64,000 nucleotides of DNA, taken from positions 203,159 through 267,158 of the forward strand of contig NZ_PGTC01000024.1 in assembly GCF_002786295.1 (NCBI RefSeq), in the 5' to 3' direction. The stretch is from Pseudooceanicola marinus. GTDB lineage: Bacteria; Pseudomonadota; Alphaproteobacteria; Rhodobacterales; Rhodobacteraceae. The translations under genes and the position numbers were made by a program. Under the pieces are notes generated by a model, which did not search any database, was not told the DNA's origin, and saw only the letters and a list, made by a program, of their open reading frames with translations. Shown here one piece after another: positions 43,608 through 53,722 of this stretch; within the stretch, counting starts at the first letter, position 1, and each line of letters starts with the position of its first letter.

Positions 43608-44909
43608 TCACTTCGTCTGTTCGGACAGCGTTTCGGCTGCGGTGACGGTGTCGGAGCGGGTGCGGGCGAGGTTCATCCAGTCGTTCATGGCGGCCAGAGC
43701 CGGCTCCGGCAGCCCATCCAGTTCGACCAGGGCCTTCTTCAGGTCACCGTCGCGCAGAGCGGCCTCGGCGCGCGACAGGATCGCGTCGGGGTCGTCCCCC
43801 TCCTTCGGGGTCAGAGACCGCGCGCCCAGCTGGTTCTTCAGGAAGTCGTTGAGGGATCCCCCCAGACTGCCGTCGCGGGTGGCGGCAAGGGCATCGCGGG
43901 CCGCATCGGGCAGATCGTCCCGCAAGCGGGCCATGGTCGCCACGCCGGCCGCGGCATTGGTCTCCAGGGCGTCGGGAATGTCCAGCCCCAGCTCGGCCAG
44001 GGTCTTCAGCGGTGCCTCGAAGGGCTCACCATCGGCCAATGCCCCGTTCAGACGCACAAACGCAGCGCGGATCTGGGTATCGCGTGCGGTGGCGGCGGCG
44101 TCCTCGCGCATCTGCTGGCTGTCGGTGACCATCTCCTGGATCTCGGCGCGCTGGTCCTCCATGGCCTTTTGCAGGCGCGCGAGCTCGTCCTCATAGGCGG
44201 CGATGGCGGAATCCGAGACACTTTCGGCCAGGGGCTGCTTTTCAAGCTCATCGACACGGGCGGTCAGCGCATCGAGGTCCGACCGGGTGCTTTCCACACT
44301 CTGCTGCAGATCAGCAAAGCTCGCCTCCATGTCGCTGACACTGGCGGTCACGGCATCCAGAGCCGACAGGTCAGGGCCCGCGTCCAGATCCGCGCGCAGG
44401 TCCTCCAGCGTGGCGGCCTGATCTTGCTGCGTCTGCTCCAGCGCGGTGGTGTCGACGGGCGGGAAGGCGATCATCGCGGCGCCGAACCCGATGCCGGCGG
44501 CGACCACGCCCCCCAGCAGGGCCGGGCCGAAGCCCCCCCGACGGGCGGGCGGTTCCGCCTCGGCCGCGGGCGGCGGCGTATCGGCGGGCGGGCCGTTCGG
44601 GGTCTCATCCGCCTGCAGCCGGTCGTCGCCAGCGGCAAGCGGGCTTTCCTCGTCCAGATCGGTCAGCTCTTCCTCGGGAATGGCGACCGCCGCGGCCGGA
44701 TCGGCAACTTCCTCGCGCGGATCATGCTCGGGTGCGACCAGTTCCGGCGCGTTGTCCGTCGGGTCATGCTCCGGTACGGTCAGTTCCGCCTCGGTGCCCT
44801 CCGGCGCGGGGCCGGTGTCGACGTCTTCCTCTGGCCGGCCCGTCTCCTGGCTGGCCTCCGCATCCGTCTGGCTGCGTTTTTCGGTCTCGTCGTCCCTGGT
44901 CTGAGCCAA
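43608..44909 (-). CDS. Alphaproteobacterial Mic60/mitofilin-domain protein
   Basis: A 433-residue membrane protein. An acidic, disordered N-terminus (with repeated PEHDP motifs at about residues 46 and 60) is followed by one membrane segment (FGPALLGGVVAAGIGFGAAMIAF), coiled coil from about 155 to 275 (LEQTQQDQAATLEDLRADLD, QKAMEDQRAEIQEMV) and a mitofilin C-terminal region (ARDTQIRAAFVRLNGALADG, LARTRSDTVTAAETL). This is the order expected of bacterial Mic60, which bends the inner membrane and is encoded between hemD and hemY in relatives. The same neighbours are here. Confidence 0.88.
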   Translation of the reverse strand: MAQTRDDETEKRSQTDAEASQETGRPEEDVDTGPAPEGTEAELTVPEHDPTDNAPELVAPEHDPREEVADPAAAVAIPEEELTDLDEESPLAAGDDRLQADETPNGPPADTPPPAAEAEPPARRGGFGPALLGGVVAAGIGFGAAMIAFPPVDTTALEQTQQDQAATLEDLRADLDAGPDLSALDAVTASVSDMEASFADLQQSVESTRSDLDALTARVDELEKQPLAESVSDSAIAAYEDELARLQKAMEDQRAEIQEMVTDSQQMREDAAATARDTQIRAAFVRLNGALADGEPFEAPLKTLAELGLDIPDALETNAAAGVATMARLRDDLPDAARDALAATRDGSLGGSLNDFLKNQLGARSLTPKEGDDPDAILSRAEAALRDGDLKKALVELDGLPEPALAAMNDWMNLARTRSDTVTAAETLSEQTK

Positions 44910-44973
44910 TGATCAACCCCTTCGCTTCTGGGCGTTCGATTCTGGGCGCCCACCATGGCGCATCACGGGCAGC

Positions 44974-45690
44974 TTAGACGCCACCCCCTTTGTTCTCAAG
45001 CTGATGCGCTGCGGCGATAAGTCCAGTGATCTCGTTCAGCATGGTTTCGCCGCTTGGCCGGGCGGCGACCGACAGCCGGGCCGGCGACAGGGCTCGCAGC
45101 GGCGCGGCGGCGGCGGCACTGATGGCCGTGACCAGCAGCGGCGCACCGCCCTGCCATTCCGCCGCCAGCCGATGCGCGGCGCCCGGCGAATAAACCGGCA
45201 CGACGACGGGTGCCGGCCCCTGCATCGCCTGCCGCGCCTCCGGCGTGGCGGCACGGGGCGCCTGGGCATAGGCCTCCACCGCCTCGGCACGCAGCCCGGC
45301 CGCGACCAGCCGCCCCACCAGGTCGCCGCGATGCTGCGCGCCGCGCAGATGCACCAGCGGCCCGGCGGGACGTTCTTTCAACAGAAGGGCCAGCAGGGCC
45401 TCTGCGTCGCCATCGGCGGACATGGCCCACATCCCAGCCTCGCGCGCGGCCCGGGCGGTGGCCTCGCCCACGCACCAGGCGCGGCGGGCCACGGCCCCGG
45501 CGCGGACCAGGGCCCGCACCCCGTTGCGCGAGGTGAAAATCGCCTCGAACGGGCCTTCGGGCAGGGTGATGGCGTGAAATCTGATCTGTTGCAGGGGCGA
45601 GACCACAAGCCGCGCGCCCTGCCCCGCCAGCTGCGCGGCCAGCGCCGTCGCCTCCGGCTCGGGCCGTGTGATCATCACGATGGGGGCCAT
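44974..45690 (-). CDS. hemD: Uroporphyrinogen-III synthase
   Basis: A 238-residue enzyme that closes hydroxymethylbilane to uroporphyrinogen III. The sequence is divergent, as usual, but shows [21 protein letters not shown] at the N-terminus, [35 protein letters not shown] and the C-terminal [14 protein letters not shown]. It starts with ATG 45690 after aggagag and diverges from tsaD. Transcription continues to Mic60 and hemY. Confidence 0.87.
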   Translation of the reverse strand: MAPIVMITRPEPEATALAAQLAGQGARLVVSPLQQIRFHAITLPEGPFEAIFTSRNGVRALVRAGAVARRAWCVGEATARAAREAGMWAMSADGDAEALLALLLKERPAGPLVHLRGAQHRGDLVGRLVAAGLRAEAVEAYAQAPRAATPEARQAMQGPAPVVVPVYSPGAAHRLAAEWQGGAPLLVTAISAAAAAPLRALSPARLSVAARPSGETMLNEITGLIAAAHQLENKGGGV

Positions 45691-45778
45691 CCGCTCTCCT
45701 GCCCGGGACGGTGGTCGTCATTGTTCCCGGCTCCTGCCAGTGCTACCTCCCGCACAGAGGTTTCGCAACGGACGTGCC

Positions 45779-46870
45779 ATGCCCCCTTCCCTGACCCTTC
45801 TCGGCATCGAAAGCAGCTGCGACGACACCGGCGCGGCGCTGGTCACCGGCCAGCCCGGCGCGGCGCGGGTCCTGTCCTCGGTCGTCGAGGGCCAGGCAGA
45901 GCTGCACGCGGCCTTCGGTGGCGTCGTCCCGGAAATCGCCGCCCGCGCCCATGCCGAACGGATCGACAGCTGCGTGGCCCGCGCGCTGGAGGAGGCCGGC
46001 ATCACACTGGCCGAGGTGGATGCCATCGCCGTCACCGCCGGGCCGGGCCTGATCGGGGGCGTCCTGTCGGGCGTCATGTGTGCCAAGGGGCTGGCGGCGG
46101 CGACGGGCAAGCCGCTGATCGGGGTGAACCACCTGGCGGGCCACGCCCTGACGCCGCGGCTGACCGATGGCGCGCCCTTCCCCTATCTGATGCTGCTGGT
46201 CTCCGGCGGGCACTGCCAGTTCCTGCTGGTCCATGCCCCCGACCGCTTCACCCGGCTGGGCGGCACCATCGACGATGCCCCCGGCGAGGCCTTCGACAAG
46301 ACCGCCCGCCTGCTGGCCCTGCCCCAGCCCGGCGGCCCCTCGGTCGAACGCACGGCGCGGGACGGGGACGCGAAACGCTTCCGCTTCCCGCGGCCGCTGC
46401 TGGACCGGCCCGGCTGCGACATGTCCTTTTCGGGGCTGAAGACCGCGTTGCTGCGCGAGCGCGACGCGCTGATGCAGGACAACACGCTGCGCGCAGGCGA
46501 CCGTGCCGACCTTTGCGCCGGGTTCCAGCAGGCCGTGGTGGACGTCCTGCGCGAGAAGACAGCGCGCGCGCTGGATCTCTACCTGGCCGAGGCGCCCGCG
46601 CAGCCGATGATCGCCGTCGCGGGCGGCGTGGCGGCCAATGGTGCCATCCGCGCGGCCCTGACCGGGCTTTGCGCCGAACGGGGCGTGGCCTTCACCGCGC
46701 CGCCGCTGGCGCTATGTACCGACAACGCGGCGATGATCGCCTACGCCGGGCTGGAGCGGTTCGCCGCCGGAGAGACCGACGACATGACCCTGGCGGCCCG
46801 CCCGCGCTGGCCACTGGACAAACGCGCGCCCGCCCTTCTGGGGTCAGGCAAGAAGGGAGCCAAGGCATGA
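45779..46870 (+). CDS. tsaD: tRNA threonylcarbamoyladenosine modification protein TsaD
   Basis: A 363-residue ASKHA-fold protein that transfers the threonylcarbamoyl group to adenine 37 of tRNAs with TsaB and TsaE. Its start is [16 protein letters not shown], and the metal-binding [12 protein letters not shown] and [24 protein letters not shown] and [12 protein letters not shown] are present. I start at ATG 45779, since the 37-residue upstream extension overlaps hemD's control region. The stop overlaps gpsA (ATGA). Confidence 0.96.
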   Translation: MPPSLTLLGIESSCDDTGAALVTGQPGAARVLSSVVEGQAELHAAFGGVVPEIAARAHAERIDSCVARALEEAGITLAEVDAIAVTAGPGLIGGVLSGVMCAKGLAAATGKPLIGVNHLAGHALTPRLTDGAPFPYLMLLVSGGHCQFLLVHAPDRFTRLGGTIDDAPGEAFDKTARLLALPQPGGPSVERTARDGDAKRFRFPRPLLDRPGCDMSFSGLKTALLRERDALMQDNTLRAGDRADLCAGFQQAVVDVLREKTARALDLYLAEAPAQPMIAVAGGVAANGAIRAALTGLCAERGVAFTAPPLALCTDNAAMIAYAGLERFAAGETDDMTLAARPRWPLDKRAPALLGSGKKGAKA

Positions 46871-47853
46871 GTTCCGCCCCCGTTTCCGTCCCCATTTCCG
46901 TCCTCGGCGCCGGGGCCTTCGGCACCGCGCTGGCCACCTCCTTTGCCGCTCATGCGCCGGTCTGGCTGTGGGGGCGCAACGCCGAGGTCATGGCGCGGAT
47001 GCAGGCCGACCGGACCTGCCCGCGCCTGCCCGGCGTGACGCTGGACCCCGGGCTGACCTGCGCCAGTGACATCACCGCCCTGCCCGCCTCCGGCCCCGTC
47101 CTGCTGGCCGTGCCGATGCAGCAGCTGCGCGCCGTCACCACGCGCTTTGCCGATCAGCTGGCGCACCGGACGCTGGTCCTGTGCTGCAAGGGGATCGAGC
47201 TGTCGACCGGGCTGCGTGCCAGCGAGGTGCTGGCCCAAACCCTGCCCGAGGCGACGCTGGCCGTGCTGACCGGTCCCAGCTTCGCCGCCGACATCGCCCG
47301 CGGCTTGCCCACGGCGCTGACGCTGGCCTGCGAAACCGCCGATTGCGCCGAGGAGCTTCAGGAACAGCTGCAGGCGCCACACCTGCGCCTGTACCGCACC
47401 ACCGACGTGACCGGGGCCGAACTGGGCGGGGCGATGAAGAACGTCATCGCCATCGCCTGTGGCGCGGCCATAGGTGCCGGGCTGGGCGACAGCGCCCGCG
47501 CCGCGTTGATGACCCGGGGGTATGCGGAAATGTCGCGCATGGCCAAGGCGTTAGGCGCCTCCCCCGCGACGCTGGCGGGGCTGTCGGGCTTCGGCGATCT
47601 GGCACTGACCTGCACTTCGGAGGGGTCGCGCAACTATCGCCTCGGCCTGGCGATCGGACGCGGCGAGGACTTCGACCCCGCTGTCACCGTCGAAGGCGCC
47701 GCCACCGCCCAGGCCACCCATGCCCTGGCACAGCGCGAGGGATGGGACATGCCGATCACCGAGGTCGTCACCGGCCTTGTGGACCAACGGCTGGATGTGA
47801 AAACTGCCATGGCGCAACTTCTGGCGCGCCCCCTGAAGGAGGAAACCCCATGA
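46867..47853 (+). CDS. gpsA: NAD(P)+ glycerol-3-phosphate dehydrogenase
   Basis: A 328-residue enzyme that reduces dihydroxyacetone phosphate to sn-glycerol 3-phosphate for phospholipids. It has [16 protein letters not shown] (NAD loop), [38 protein letters not shown] with the catalytic Lys, and [19 protein letters not shown]. It is coupled at both ends: ATGA with tsaD and ATGA with the YciI-like gene. Confidence 0.96.
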   Translation: MSSAPVSVPISVLGAGAFGTALATSFAAHAPVWLWGRNAEVMARMQADRTCPRLPGVTLDPGLTCASDITALPASGPVLLAVPMQQLRAVTTRFADQLAHRTLVLCCKGIELSTGLRASEVLAQTLPEATLAVLTGPSFAADIARGLPTALTLACETADCAEELQEQLQAPHLRLYRTTDVTGAELGGAMKNVIAIACGAAIGAGLGDSARAALMTRGYAEMSRMAKALGASPATLAGLSGFGDLALTCTSEGSRNYRLGLAIGRGEDFDPAVTVEGAATAQATHALAQREGWDMPITEVVTGLVDQRLDVKTAMAQLLARPLKEETP

Positions 47854-48125
47854 CCTTTATCCTGATCGCCCATGACAAGCCCGGCGCGCTGGAAATCCGC
47901 AAGGCCAACCGCGACGCGCACCTGGCCTACCTGTCCGAGACCGGCGTCGGCACCTTCGGCGGCCCGATGCTGGATGCTGACGGCAACATGTGCGGCTCGA
48001 TGCTGATCCTCGACGTGGCGGACATGGCGGCGGCCGAGGCCTGGGCGGCAGGCGACCCCTATGCCAAGGCGGGCCTGTTCGAGAGCGTCGAGATCAAAGG
48101 GTTCAAGCAGGTGGTGGGTCTCTGA
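47850..48125 (+). CDS. YciI family protein
   Basis: A 91-residue ferredoxin-like-fold protein: FILIAHDKPGALEIRKANRD, AHLAYLSETGVGTFGGPML, and SMLILDVADMAAAEAWAAGDP with the usual conserved His and Asp. A tight ggagga lies upstream of the ATG, which overlaps the gpsA stop; the end shares one base with the EVE gene. The family is linked to muconolactone isomerase-like folds, but no function is shown. Confidence 0.92.
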   Translation: MTFILIAHDKPGALEIRKANRDAHLAYLSETGVGTFGGPMLDADGNMCGSMLILDVADMAAAEAWAAGDPYAKAGLFESVEIKGFKQVVGL

Positions 48126-48547
48126 TGCGCTACTGGCTCTTCAAGACCGAGCCGAACACCTGGGGGTGGGACGACCAGGTGGCGAAGGGCGCGGACGGCG
48201 AGGAATGGGATGGCGTGCGCAACTACCAGGCGCGCAATTTCATGCGCGAGATGAAGGTGGGTGATCGCGGCTTCTTCTACCATTCTGTGAACGAAAAGCA
48301 GGTGGTGGGCATCGTCGAGGTGATCGCCGAGGCCCATCCCGACAGCAAGACGGACGATCCCCGCTGGGACTGCGTGGACATCCAGGCGGTGCGGCCCTTT
48401 CAACGGCCTGTCACCCTGGACCAGATCAAGGCCGACGGGCGGCTGGACGACATGGTGCTGGTGAAGAACTCCCGCCTGTCGGTGCAGCCGGTGACGGCGG
48501 AGGAATGGCGCATCGTCTGCGCCCTGGGCGAGACCGACCCGGACTGA
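48125..48547 (+). CDS. EVE domain-containing protein
   Basis: A 140-residue PUA-like protein: RYWLFKTEPNTWGWDDQVAKG, WDGVRNYQARNFMREMKVGD, GFFYHSVNEKQVVGIVEVI, VTLDQIKADGRLDDM and LVKNSRLSVQPVTAEEW are all family-typical. EVE domains bind modified bases in DNA or RNA. It is the last of the tsaD-gpsA-yciI-EVE operon, with a one-base overlap at the start. In this setting a housekeeping RNA role is more likely than restriction. Confidence 0.94.
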   Translation: MRYWLFKTEPNTWGWDDQVAKGADGEEWDGVRNYQARNFMREMKVGDRGFFYHSVNEKQVVGIVEVIAEAHPDSKTDDPRWDCVDIQAVRPFQRPVTLDQIKADGRLDDMVLVKNSRLSVQPVTAEEWRIVCALGETDPD

Positions 48548-48804
48548 GGGTGTCGGGGCGGCGGCCCCGTCGCCGGAGGGCGACTGGTGGAACGGTCTCA
48601 TGTGAGGCGACAGCCAAGCGGCGGACCGGACGTGCGGAACGAACGAAGGGGTCGGACAGCGCCCAACCCCTTCGTCACCCCACGTGCTCCCTACGCACCA
48701 CACGTGATCTCTGAATAGGTCGGGCCGTACTGGCCGTGCCACGGGTCTAGCACGAGATCCCGCGCCACGGCAAAAGATCAATGATTAGAATGCGATGTAA
48801 CGGC

Positions 48805-49146
48805 TCAGCCGTAGACCGATTCCTTGCCGAAATGCTTCACCAGCATGTAGTAGATCACGGCGCGGAACTTGTTGCGCTCGGACTTGCCGTAGGTCTCCAC
48901 CACGCTGTCGATCGCAGTCATCAGCTCCGGCCCGTCGGACAGGCCCAACTTCTTGATCAGAAAGTTGTTTTTCACCGTTTCCAGCTCTCCCGGCTGGCTG
49001 GAAGCGACGGTCGAGGCATCCGCGTCGTAGATCGTCGGACCGCAGCCGATGGTCACCTTCGTCAGCAGGTCCATGTCCGGCTCCATGCCGCATTTCGTCT
49101 TCAGATCCTCGGCGTATTTCTCGATCAGCTCATCCCGTTTGCCCAT
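48805..49146 (-). CDS. DUF2853 family protein
   Basis: A 113-residue protein, MGKRDELIEKYAEDLKTKCG, with LLTKVTIGCGPTIYDADAS, ETVKNNFLIKKLGLSDGPEL and RAVIYYMLVKHFGKESVYG. This is DUF2853, which is common in Rhodobacteraceae and other marine bacteria and is of unknown function. I start at ATG 49146 (gggaaagag upstream). The frame is much longer upstream, but that part is the antisense of other DNA. Confidence 0.88.
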   Translation of the reverse strand: MGKRDELIEKYAEDLKTKCGMEPDMDLLTKVTIGCGPTIYDADASTVASSQPGELETVKNNFLIKKLGLSDGPELMTAIDSVVETYGKSERNKFRAVIYYMLVKHFGKESVYG

Positions 49147-49401
49147 CTCTTTCCCCTCTTCGACTACAGGCCCGCCCAATGCGTTCCCTAACAAGAAGTT
49201 AATCGGCAAATCCGCACGGAAGAAATCCAAATTTACCATGGGCCCGTAGGAATCTTCGGGCGTACGCCCCCTGAAACCGCGTTTTCTTGCAAATATTTCA
49301 TGACAAGCGCACTCCGCAGGGGCACCCTGATGCCATGTGGCGCCATGCCGCAAACACAGCTCTGCAGGACAACGACAGGGCCGGGAACAGGGAGACAAGA
49401 C

Positions 49402-49839
49402 ATGACACAGGAAGTTTTCGTCGTGGCCTATGAGGGCGACGACGACTCCGGCACATTGCTGGAGTACGCCATCGAACGGGCGAAGAAAGAGGACGCGGCG
49501 CTGCATATCGTGCACGTTCTCGAATGGTCGCCCTATTCCTTCCTCACGCCCCAGGAGGTCGAGGAACGCCATTCCCGCCGCAAGGAAGAGCTGGCCCGCG
49601 CCAAGGCGGTCATAATCGACCCCGCGGTGGTCAAGGCCTCCGACGCGGGACTGAGCGCCACCGGCGAAATCCGCTATGGCCAGGTGGTCGAACTGATCGC
49701 CGAGATCGCCCGGCAGAAGAGCGCCGCGATGATCTTCGTCGGGCGCTCGGGATCGAACTCGATCTCCGCCCGGGTCTTCGGCTCGGTGCCCCTGGGCCTG
49801 GCCCAGATCGCCCCCGTTCCCACCGTCATCGTGCCCTGA
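49402..49839 (+). CDS. Universal stress protein (UspA family)
   Basis: A 145-residue alpha/beta protein: VFVVAYEGDDDSGTLLEYAIERAKKEDAALHIVHV gives the first strand and helix, and MIFVGRSGSNSISARVFGSV the G-x-x-G-x-S-type nucleotide-binding loop, with APVPTVIVP at the end. The start ATG 49402 follows agggagac. It stands 10 bp before the AGCS symporter gene and probably shares its mRNA. Confidence 0.9.
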   Translation: MTQEVFVVAYEGDDDSGTLLEYAIERAKKEDAALHIVHVLEWSPYSFLTPQEVEERHSRRKEELARAKAVIIDPAVVKASDAGLSATGEIRYGQVVELIAEIARQKSAAMIFVGRSGSNSISARVFGSVPLGLAQIAPVPTVIVP

Positions 49840-49849
49840 GGAGTCCCCC

Positions 49850-51391
49850 ATGAACCGCGTAACGACATTTGCCGCCGCGCTGGCGGCCTTCCTTTTCGGC
49901 GCATTGCCCGCCGCCGCGCAGGGCATCGACGAGACCATCAACTCCATCTTCGCCGATTACACCGGCTGGTATGTCGGCCTGATCTTCGCCGACCTGCCCG
50001 GCACCAACTTCAGCTGGATCGCGCTGTGGCTGGTGGTCGGCGCCCTGATCTTTACCTTCTATTTCGGCTTCATCCAGCTGAAGGGCTTCGGCCATTCGAT
50101 CCGGCTGGTGAAGGGGGACTATTCCGATCCCGATGACGCAGGCGAGGTCAGTCACTTCCAGGCCCTGGCCACCGCGCTGTCGGGCACCGTGGGGCTGGGC
50201 AACATCGCCGGCGTCGCCGTGGCCGTGGGCATCGGGGGCCCCGGCGCGACCTTCTGGATGGTGATCGCAGGCCTCTTCGGCATGGCGACGAAATTCACCG
50301 AATGTACGCTCGGGGTGAAGTACCGCAACGAATACGAGGACGGCCACGTCTCGGGCGGGCCGATGTACTACATCACCAAGGGGTTCAAGGAACGCGGCCT
50401 GCCGGGCGGCAAGATCCTGGCGGTGCTGTTCTGCATCTTCACCATCCTCGGTGCCCTGGGCGGCGGCAACATGTTCCAGGCCAACCAGGCCCATGCGCAG
50501 CTGTCGAACGTCATCGGCGACTACCCGGGCTGGATCACCGGCGTCATCCTGGCCGGCATCACCTTCGTGGTCATCGTCGGCGGGATCAAATCCATCGCCC
50601 GCGTCACCGAGAAGGTCGTGCCCTTCATGGGGATCTTCTACGTCGTCGTGTCGCTGACCATCCTGTTCATGAACTACGACATGATCCTCTGGGCCTTCGG
50701 CCAGATCTTCCAGGGCGCCTTCACCGGCCTGGGCGTCGCGGGTGGCTTCACCGGCGCGCTGATCCAGGGCTTCCGCCGTGCTGCCTTCTCCAACGAGGCG
50801 GGGATCGGTTCGGCTGCCATCGCGCACTCGGCGGTGAAGACGAAGGAGCCCATCACCGAGGGCTACGTCGCCCTGCTGGAACCCTTCATCGACACCGTGG
50901 TGATCTGCACCATGACCGCCCTGGTCATCGTCATCACCGGCGTGCTGAACGTGGATGCCGACACCGGCCTTTATGTCTGGGACGAAGCGGCGGGCATGAT
51001 CTCGACCGAGGGCGGCGTCTCCGGGGTGGAGCTGACCTCGCGCGCCTATGCGCAGTCCTTCTCCTGGTTCCCGGTGATGCTGGCCATCGCCGTGGTGCTG
51101 TTTGCCTTCTCGACGATGATTTCCTGGAGCTACTACGGGCTGAAGGCCTGGACCTATCTCTTCGGGGAAAGCAAGGCGAGCGAGGTGACCTTCAAGGTCA
51201 TCTTCTGCCTGTTCATCGTCATCGGCGCGGCGGCCAGCCTGGGTCCGGTCATCGACTTCTCCGATGCGATGCTCTTCTCGATGGCGATCGTGAACATCAT
51301 CGCGCTCTACCTGCTGATGCCGATCGTGAAGGCCGAACTGGCCCATTACGTCGCGCGGCTGAAGTCGGGCGAGATCAAGAAGTTCACCTGA
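49850..51391 (+). CDS. Alanine/glycine:cation symporter (AGCS family)
   Basis: A 513-residue membrane transporter with a short N-terminal cleavable-like segment and about ten membrane helices. The AGCS signature is complete: HFQALATALSGTVGLGNIAGVA (sodium site), GPGATFWMVIAGLFGMATKFTE, LGVKYR, GGPMYY, GALGGGNMFQANQA and AFSNEAGIGSAAIAHSAVKT. It takes up glycine or alanine with sodium, a good match for glycine produced by sarcosine breakdown elsewhere in the window. The gene ends 37 bp before an intrinsic terminator. Confidence 0.95.
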   Translation: MNRVTTFAAALAAFLFGALPAAAQGIDETINSIFADYTGWYVGLIFADLPGTNFSWIALWLVVGALIFTFYFGFIQLKGFGHSIRLVKGDYSDPDDAGEVSHFQALATALSGTVGLGNIAGVAVAVGIGGPGATFWMVIAGLFGMATKFTECTLGVKYRNEYEDGHVSGGPMYYITKGFKERGLPGGKILAVLFCIFTILGALGGGNMFQANQAHAQLSNVIGDYPGWITGVILAGITFVVIVGGIKSIARVTEKVVPFMGIFYVVVSLTILFMNYDMILWAFGQIFQGAFTGLGVAGGFTGALIQGFRRAAFSNEAGIGSAAIAHSAVKTKEPITEGYVALLEPFIDTVVICTMTALVIVITGVLNVDADTGLYVWDEAAGMISTEGGVSGVELTSRAYAQSFSWFPVMLAIAVVLFAFSTMISWSYYGLKAWTYLFGESKASEVTFKVIFCLFIVIGAAASLGPVIDFSDAMLFSMAIVNIIALYLLMPIVKAELAHYVARLKSGEIKKFT

Positions 51392-51427
51392 TCCGATCCG
51401 GGGCCCGACGGCCCCTGGCGAAACACG

Positions 51428-51457
51428 AAGGCCCCGGTCGAAGGACCGGGGCCTTTT
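51428..51457 (+). terminator. Intrinsic terminator after the AGCS symporter gene
   Basis: An 11-bp stem (AGGCCCCGGTC / GACCGGGGCCT) with loop gaag is followed by a T run. It ends 25 bp before the stop of the convergent small exported-protein gene. Confidence 0.9.
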
Positions 51458-51482
51458 TCGCAGGCGGGGCGGGGGTGTCGGG

Positions 51483-51854
51483 TCAGGGCGCGCCGGGCGC
51501 CCCGGAGACCGAGGTGCGATCCTCGCGACCATCCGTCGGCGCGGCGGACGGGGTCTCGATCTCCGACAGGTCCTTCTGTCGTTCCAGCATCAACAGCCGC
51601 CGGCGTCGCTCGATCTCCGCCAGATCGGCCAGGTCACCGCGCCGTATCGCGTCGCTCTGGACGAAATGCAGGTTCAGGCGCTGGTCGATGCGGCCCAGGG
51701 TCGGGTTGCTGTGGGTCAGCACGCGGTTCTGCTGCTCCGTCCGCAGGCGATCAGCCGCGGTCGTGCCCAGGCCCTGCGCCCGGGCGGGCAGGGCGGCACC
51801 GGCACTCAGCGCGGCAAGGCAGATCAGCGAAACGAAGCGGGGCAGGGGTTTCAT
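51483..51854 (-). CDS. Small exported protein of unknown function
   Basis: A 123-residue protein with a clear Sec signal peptide (SLICLAALSAGAALPARAQ, cut near residue 26). The mature part is helical and rich in Arg, Gln and Glu (DLADLAEIERRRRLLMLERQ), then a Ser/Pro/Gly tail. No known domain is recognised. It is 121 bp downstream of ahcY on the same strand, beyond the ahcY terminator, so it likely has its own promoter. Confidence 0.7.
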   Translation of the reverse strand: MKPLPRFVSLICLAALSAGAALPARAQGLGTTAADRLRTEQQNRVLTHSNPTLGRIDQRLNLHFVQSDAIRRGDLADLAEIERRRRLLMLERQKDLSEIETPSAAPTDGREDRTSVSGAPGAP

Positions 51855-51908
51855 CCCCTTCAGATGGCCCCGGAGGCGCGGCGATCAAGGGCGCGGCGGC
51901 GCCATGAG

Positions 51909-51939
51909 AAAACCCCCGCCGATCGCTCGACGGGGGTTT
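51909..51939 (-). terminator. Intrinsic terminator after ahcY
   Basis: A hairpin with arms AAACCCCCG and CGGGGGTTT, 13 nt apart (itself partly paired), lies 37 bp after the ahcY stop on the minus strand, followed by TTTTCT in that orientation. Confidence 0.8.
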
Positions 51940-51975
51940 CCAATGCGGATCCGGGGGCCGGACGGCCCCGCGGGA

Positions 51976-53367
51976 TCAATAGCGGTAGTGTTCCGGCTTG
52001 AACGGGCCATCGACGCCGACGCCGATGTAGGCGGCCTGTTCCGGGCTCAGCTTGGTCAGCTTGGCGCCGACCTTGTCCAGGTGCAGGGCCGCGACCTTCT
52101 CGTCCAGGTGCTTGGGCAGGACGTAGACGTCTTTGCCGTACTCTCCCCCCTTGGTCCACAGCTCGATCTGGGCGAGCACCTGGTTGGTGAAGGAGGCGGA
52201 CATCACGAAGGACGGGTGGCCGGTGGCATTGCCGAGGTTCAGCAGACGACCTTCGGACAGCAGGATGATGCGGTTGCCCGAGGGCATCTCGATCATGTCC
52301 ACCTGTTCCTTGATGTTGGTCCACTTGTGGTTCTTCAGCGCGGCAACCTGGATCTCGTTGTCGAAGTGGCCGATGTTGCCGAGGATCGCCATGTCCTTCA
52401 TCGCGCGCATATGCTCGATGCGGACAATGTCCTTGTTGCCGGTGGTGGTGATGATGATGTCGACGTCCGAGATCACCTCGTCCAGCAGGACAACCTGGAA
52501 GCCGTCCATGGCGGCCTGCAGGGCGCAGATCGGGTCGGCTTCGGTCACCAGAACGCGGGCGCCGGCGCCTTGCAGCGACGCAGCGGACCCCTTGCCCACG
52601 TCACCGTAGCCGCAGACCACGGCGACCTTGCCGGCCATCATCACATCCGTGGCGCGACGGATGCCGTCGACCAGCGATTCCTTGCAGCCGTACTTGTTGT
52701 CGAACTTCGACTTGGTCACGCTGTCGTTGACGTTGATCGCCGGGAAGGGCAGCTGGCCGGCCTTGGACAGCTCGTAGAGGCGGTGAACGCCTGTGGTGGT
52801 CTCTTCGGACACGCCCTTGATCAGCTCTTTCTGCTTGGTGAAGAAGCCGGGGGTTTCCTTCATGCGCTTCTTGATCTGCGCGAAGAGGTATTCCTCTTCT
52901 TCCGAGGTCGGCATCTCGATCAGGTCGGTTTCGCCGGCTTCGACGCGGGCGCCGATCAGGATGTACATGGTGGCGTCGCCACCGTCATCGAGGATCATGT
53001 TGGCGCCGTCTTCGAAGGCGAAGATCTTGTCACAATAGTCCCAGTATTCCTCCAGCGTCTCGCCCTTCACGGCGAAGACCGGGGTACCCGAGGCGGCGAT
53101 GACGGCCGCGGCATGGTCCTGGGTGGAGAAAATGTTGCACGAGGCCCAGCGGACCTCTGCACCCAGGGCGACCAGCGTCTCGATCAGGCAGGCCGTCTGG
53201 ATGGTCATGTGCAAAGACCCGGCGATGCGCGCGCCCTTCAGCGGCTTGGTCTCGCCGAACTCTTCGCGCAGCGCCATCAGGCCCGGCATTTCGGTTTCGG
53301 CAATATCCAGTTCCTTGCGGCCATAGTCCGCCAGGGCGATGTCTTTGACAATATAGTCTTGGGTCAT
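51976..53367 (-). CDS. ahcY: Adenosylhomocysteinase
   Basis: A 463-residue enzyme that splits S-adenosylhomocysteine to adenosine and homocysteine. Clear motifs: [82 protein letters not shown] (NAD loop) and the C-terminal KPEHYRY. The length includes the loop of about 40 residues found in many bacterial forms. No SAH or SAM riboswitch is seen in the 5' region. It supports methylation cycles in the cell. Confidence 0.97.
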   Translation of the reverse strand: MTQDYIVKDIALADYGRKELDIAETEMPGLMALREEFGETKPLKGARIAGSLHMTIQTACLIETLVALGAEVRWASCNIFSTQDHAAAVIAASGTPVFAVKGETLEEYWDYCDKIFAFEDGANMILDDGGDATMYILIGARVEAGETDLIEMPTSEEEEYLFAQIKKRMKETPGFFTKQKELIKGVSEETTTGVHRLYELSKAGQLPFPAINVNDSVTKSKFDNKYGCKESLVDGIRRATDVMMAGKVAVVCGYGDVGKGSAASLQGAGARVLVTEADPICALQAAMDGFQVVLLDEVISDVDIIITTTGNKDIVRIEHMRAMKDMAILGNIGHFDNEIQVAALKNHKWTNIKEQVDMIEMPSGNRIILLSEGRLLNLGNATGHPSFVMSASFTNQVLAQIELWTKGGEYGKDVYVLPKHLDEKVAALHLDKVGAKLTKLSPEQAAYIGVGVDGPFKPEHYRY

Positions 53368-53722
53368 CCGTCACTCCAAAAGGGTTCGATCGGTCGCGCA
53401 AAGGGGTAGCACCGGCGGCTGATGGGTACAACTTGGTAGACCGACGCAGGCCCCTTTCATACGATCGGCAGCCTTGATCGGATGTTAATTTTCACTGCTC
53501 TGCCCAGCATAGGCAAAGGTGCGCAGTCGGCCGCGCGGAACTGGCCAGAATATCGAGCAGAGCAAAGCATAGCAGGGCGCTGACGGAGACGACGGCTGCC
53601 TGCCAAAACGGCCCCTGGCAGCGCCCTCGGCGGGTCGGTGCCTGCAAATGCGGCAGTTTGCAAAGGGGCGAATTTACAGCCGCCGCCGGGCGGCCTAATC
53701 AGGGCGTGAAAGGACCATTCCG
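53368..53722. other. Gene-free gap between divergent ahcY and the HD-domain gene
   Basis: A 355-bp intergenic region with the promoters of both neighbours. An 8-bp inverted repeat TGCTCTGC (53496-53503) and GCAGAGCA (53557-53564) encloses further self-complementary DNA. I recognise no riboswitch, tRNA or small gene in it. Confidence 0.55.

Noticed and set aside
48125..48547. EVE-domain gene as part of a defence system
   Set aside because: It is the last gene of a tsaD-gpsA-yciI housekeeping operon and no restriction or nuclease gene is near.
53368..53460. Possible SAH or SAM riboswitch before ahcY
   Set aside because: I looked for the conserved core on the minus strand before the start codon and did not find it.
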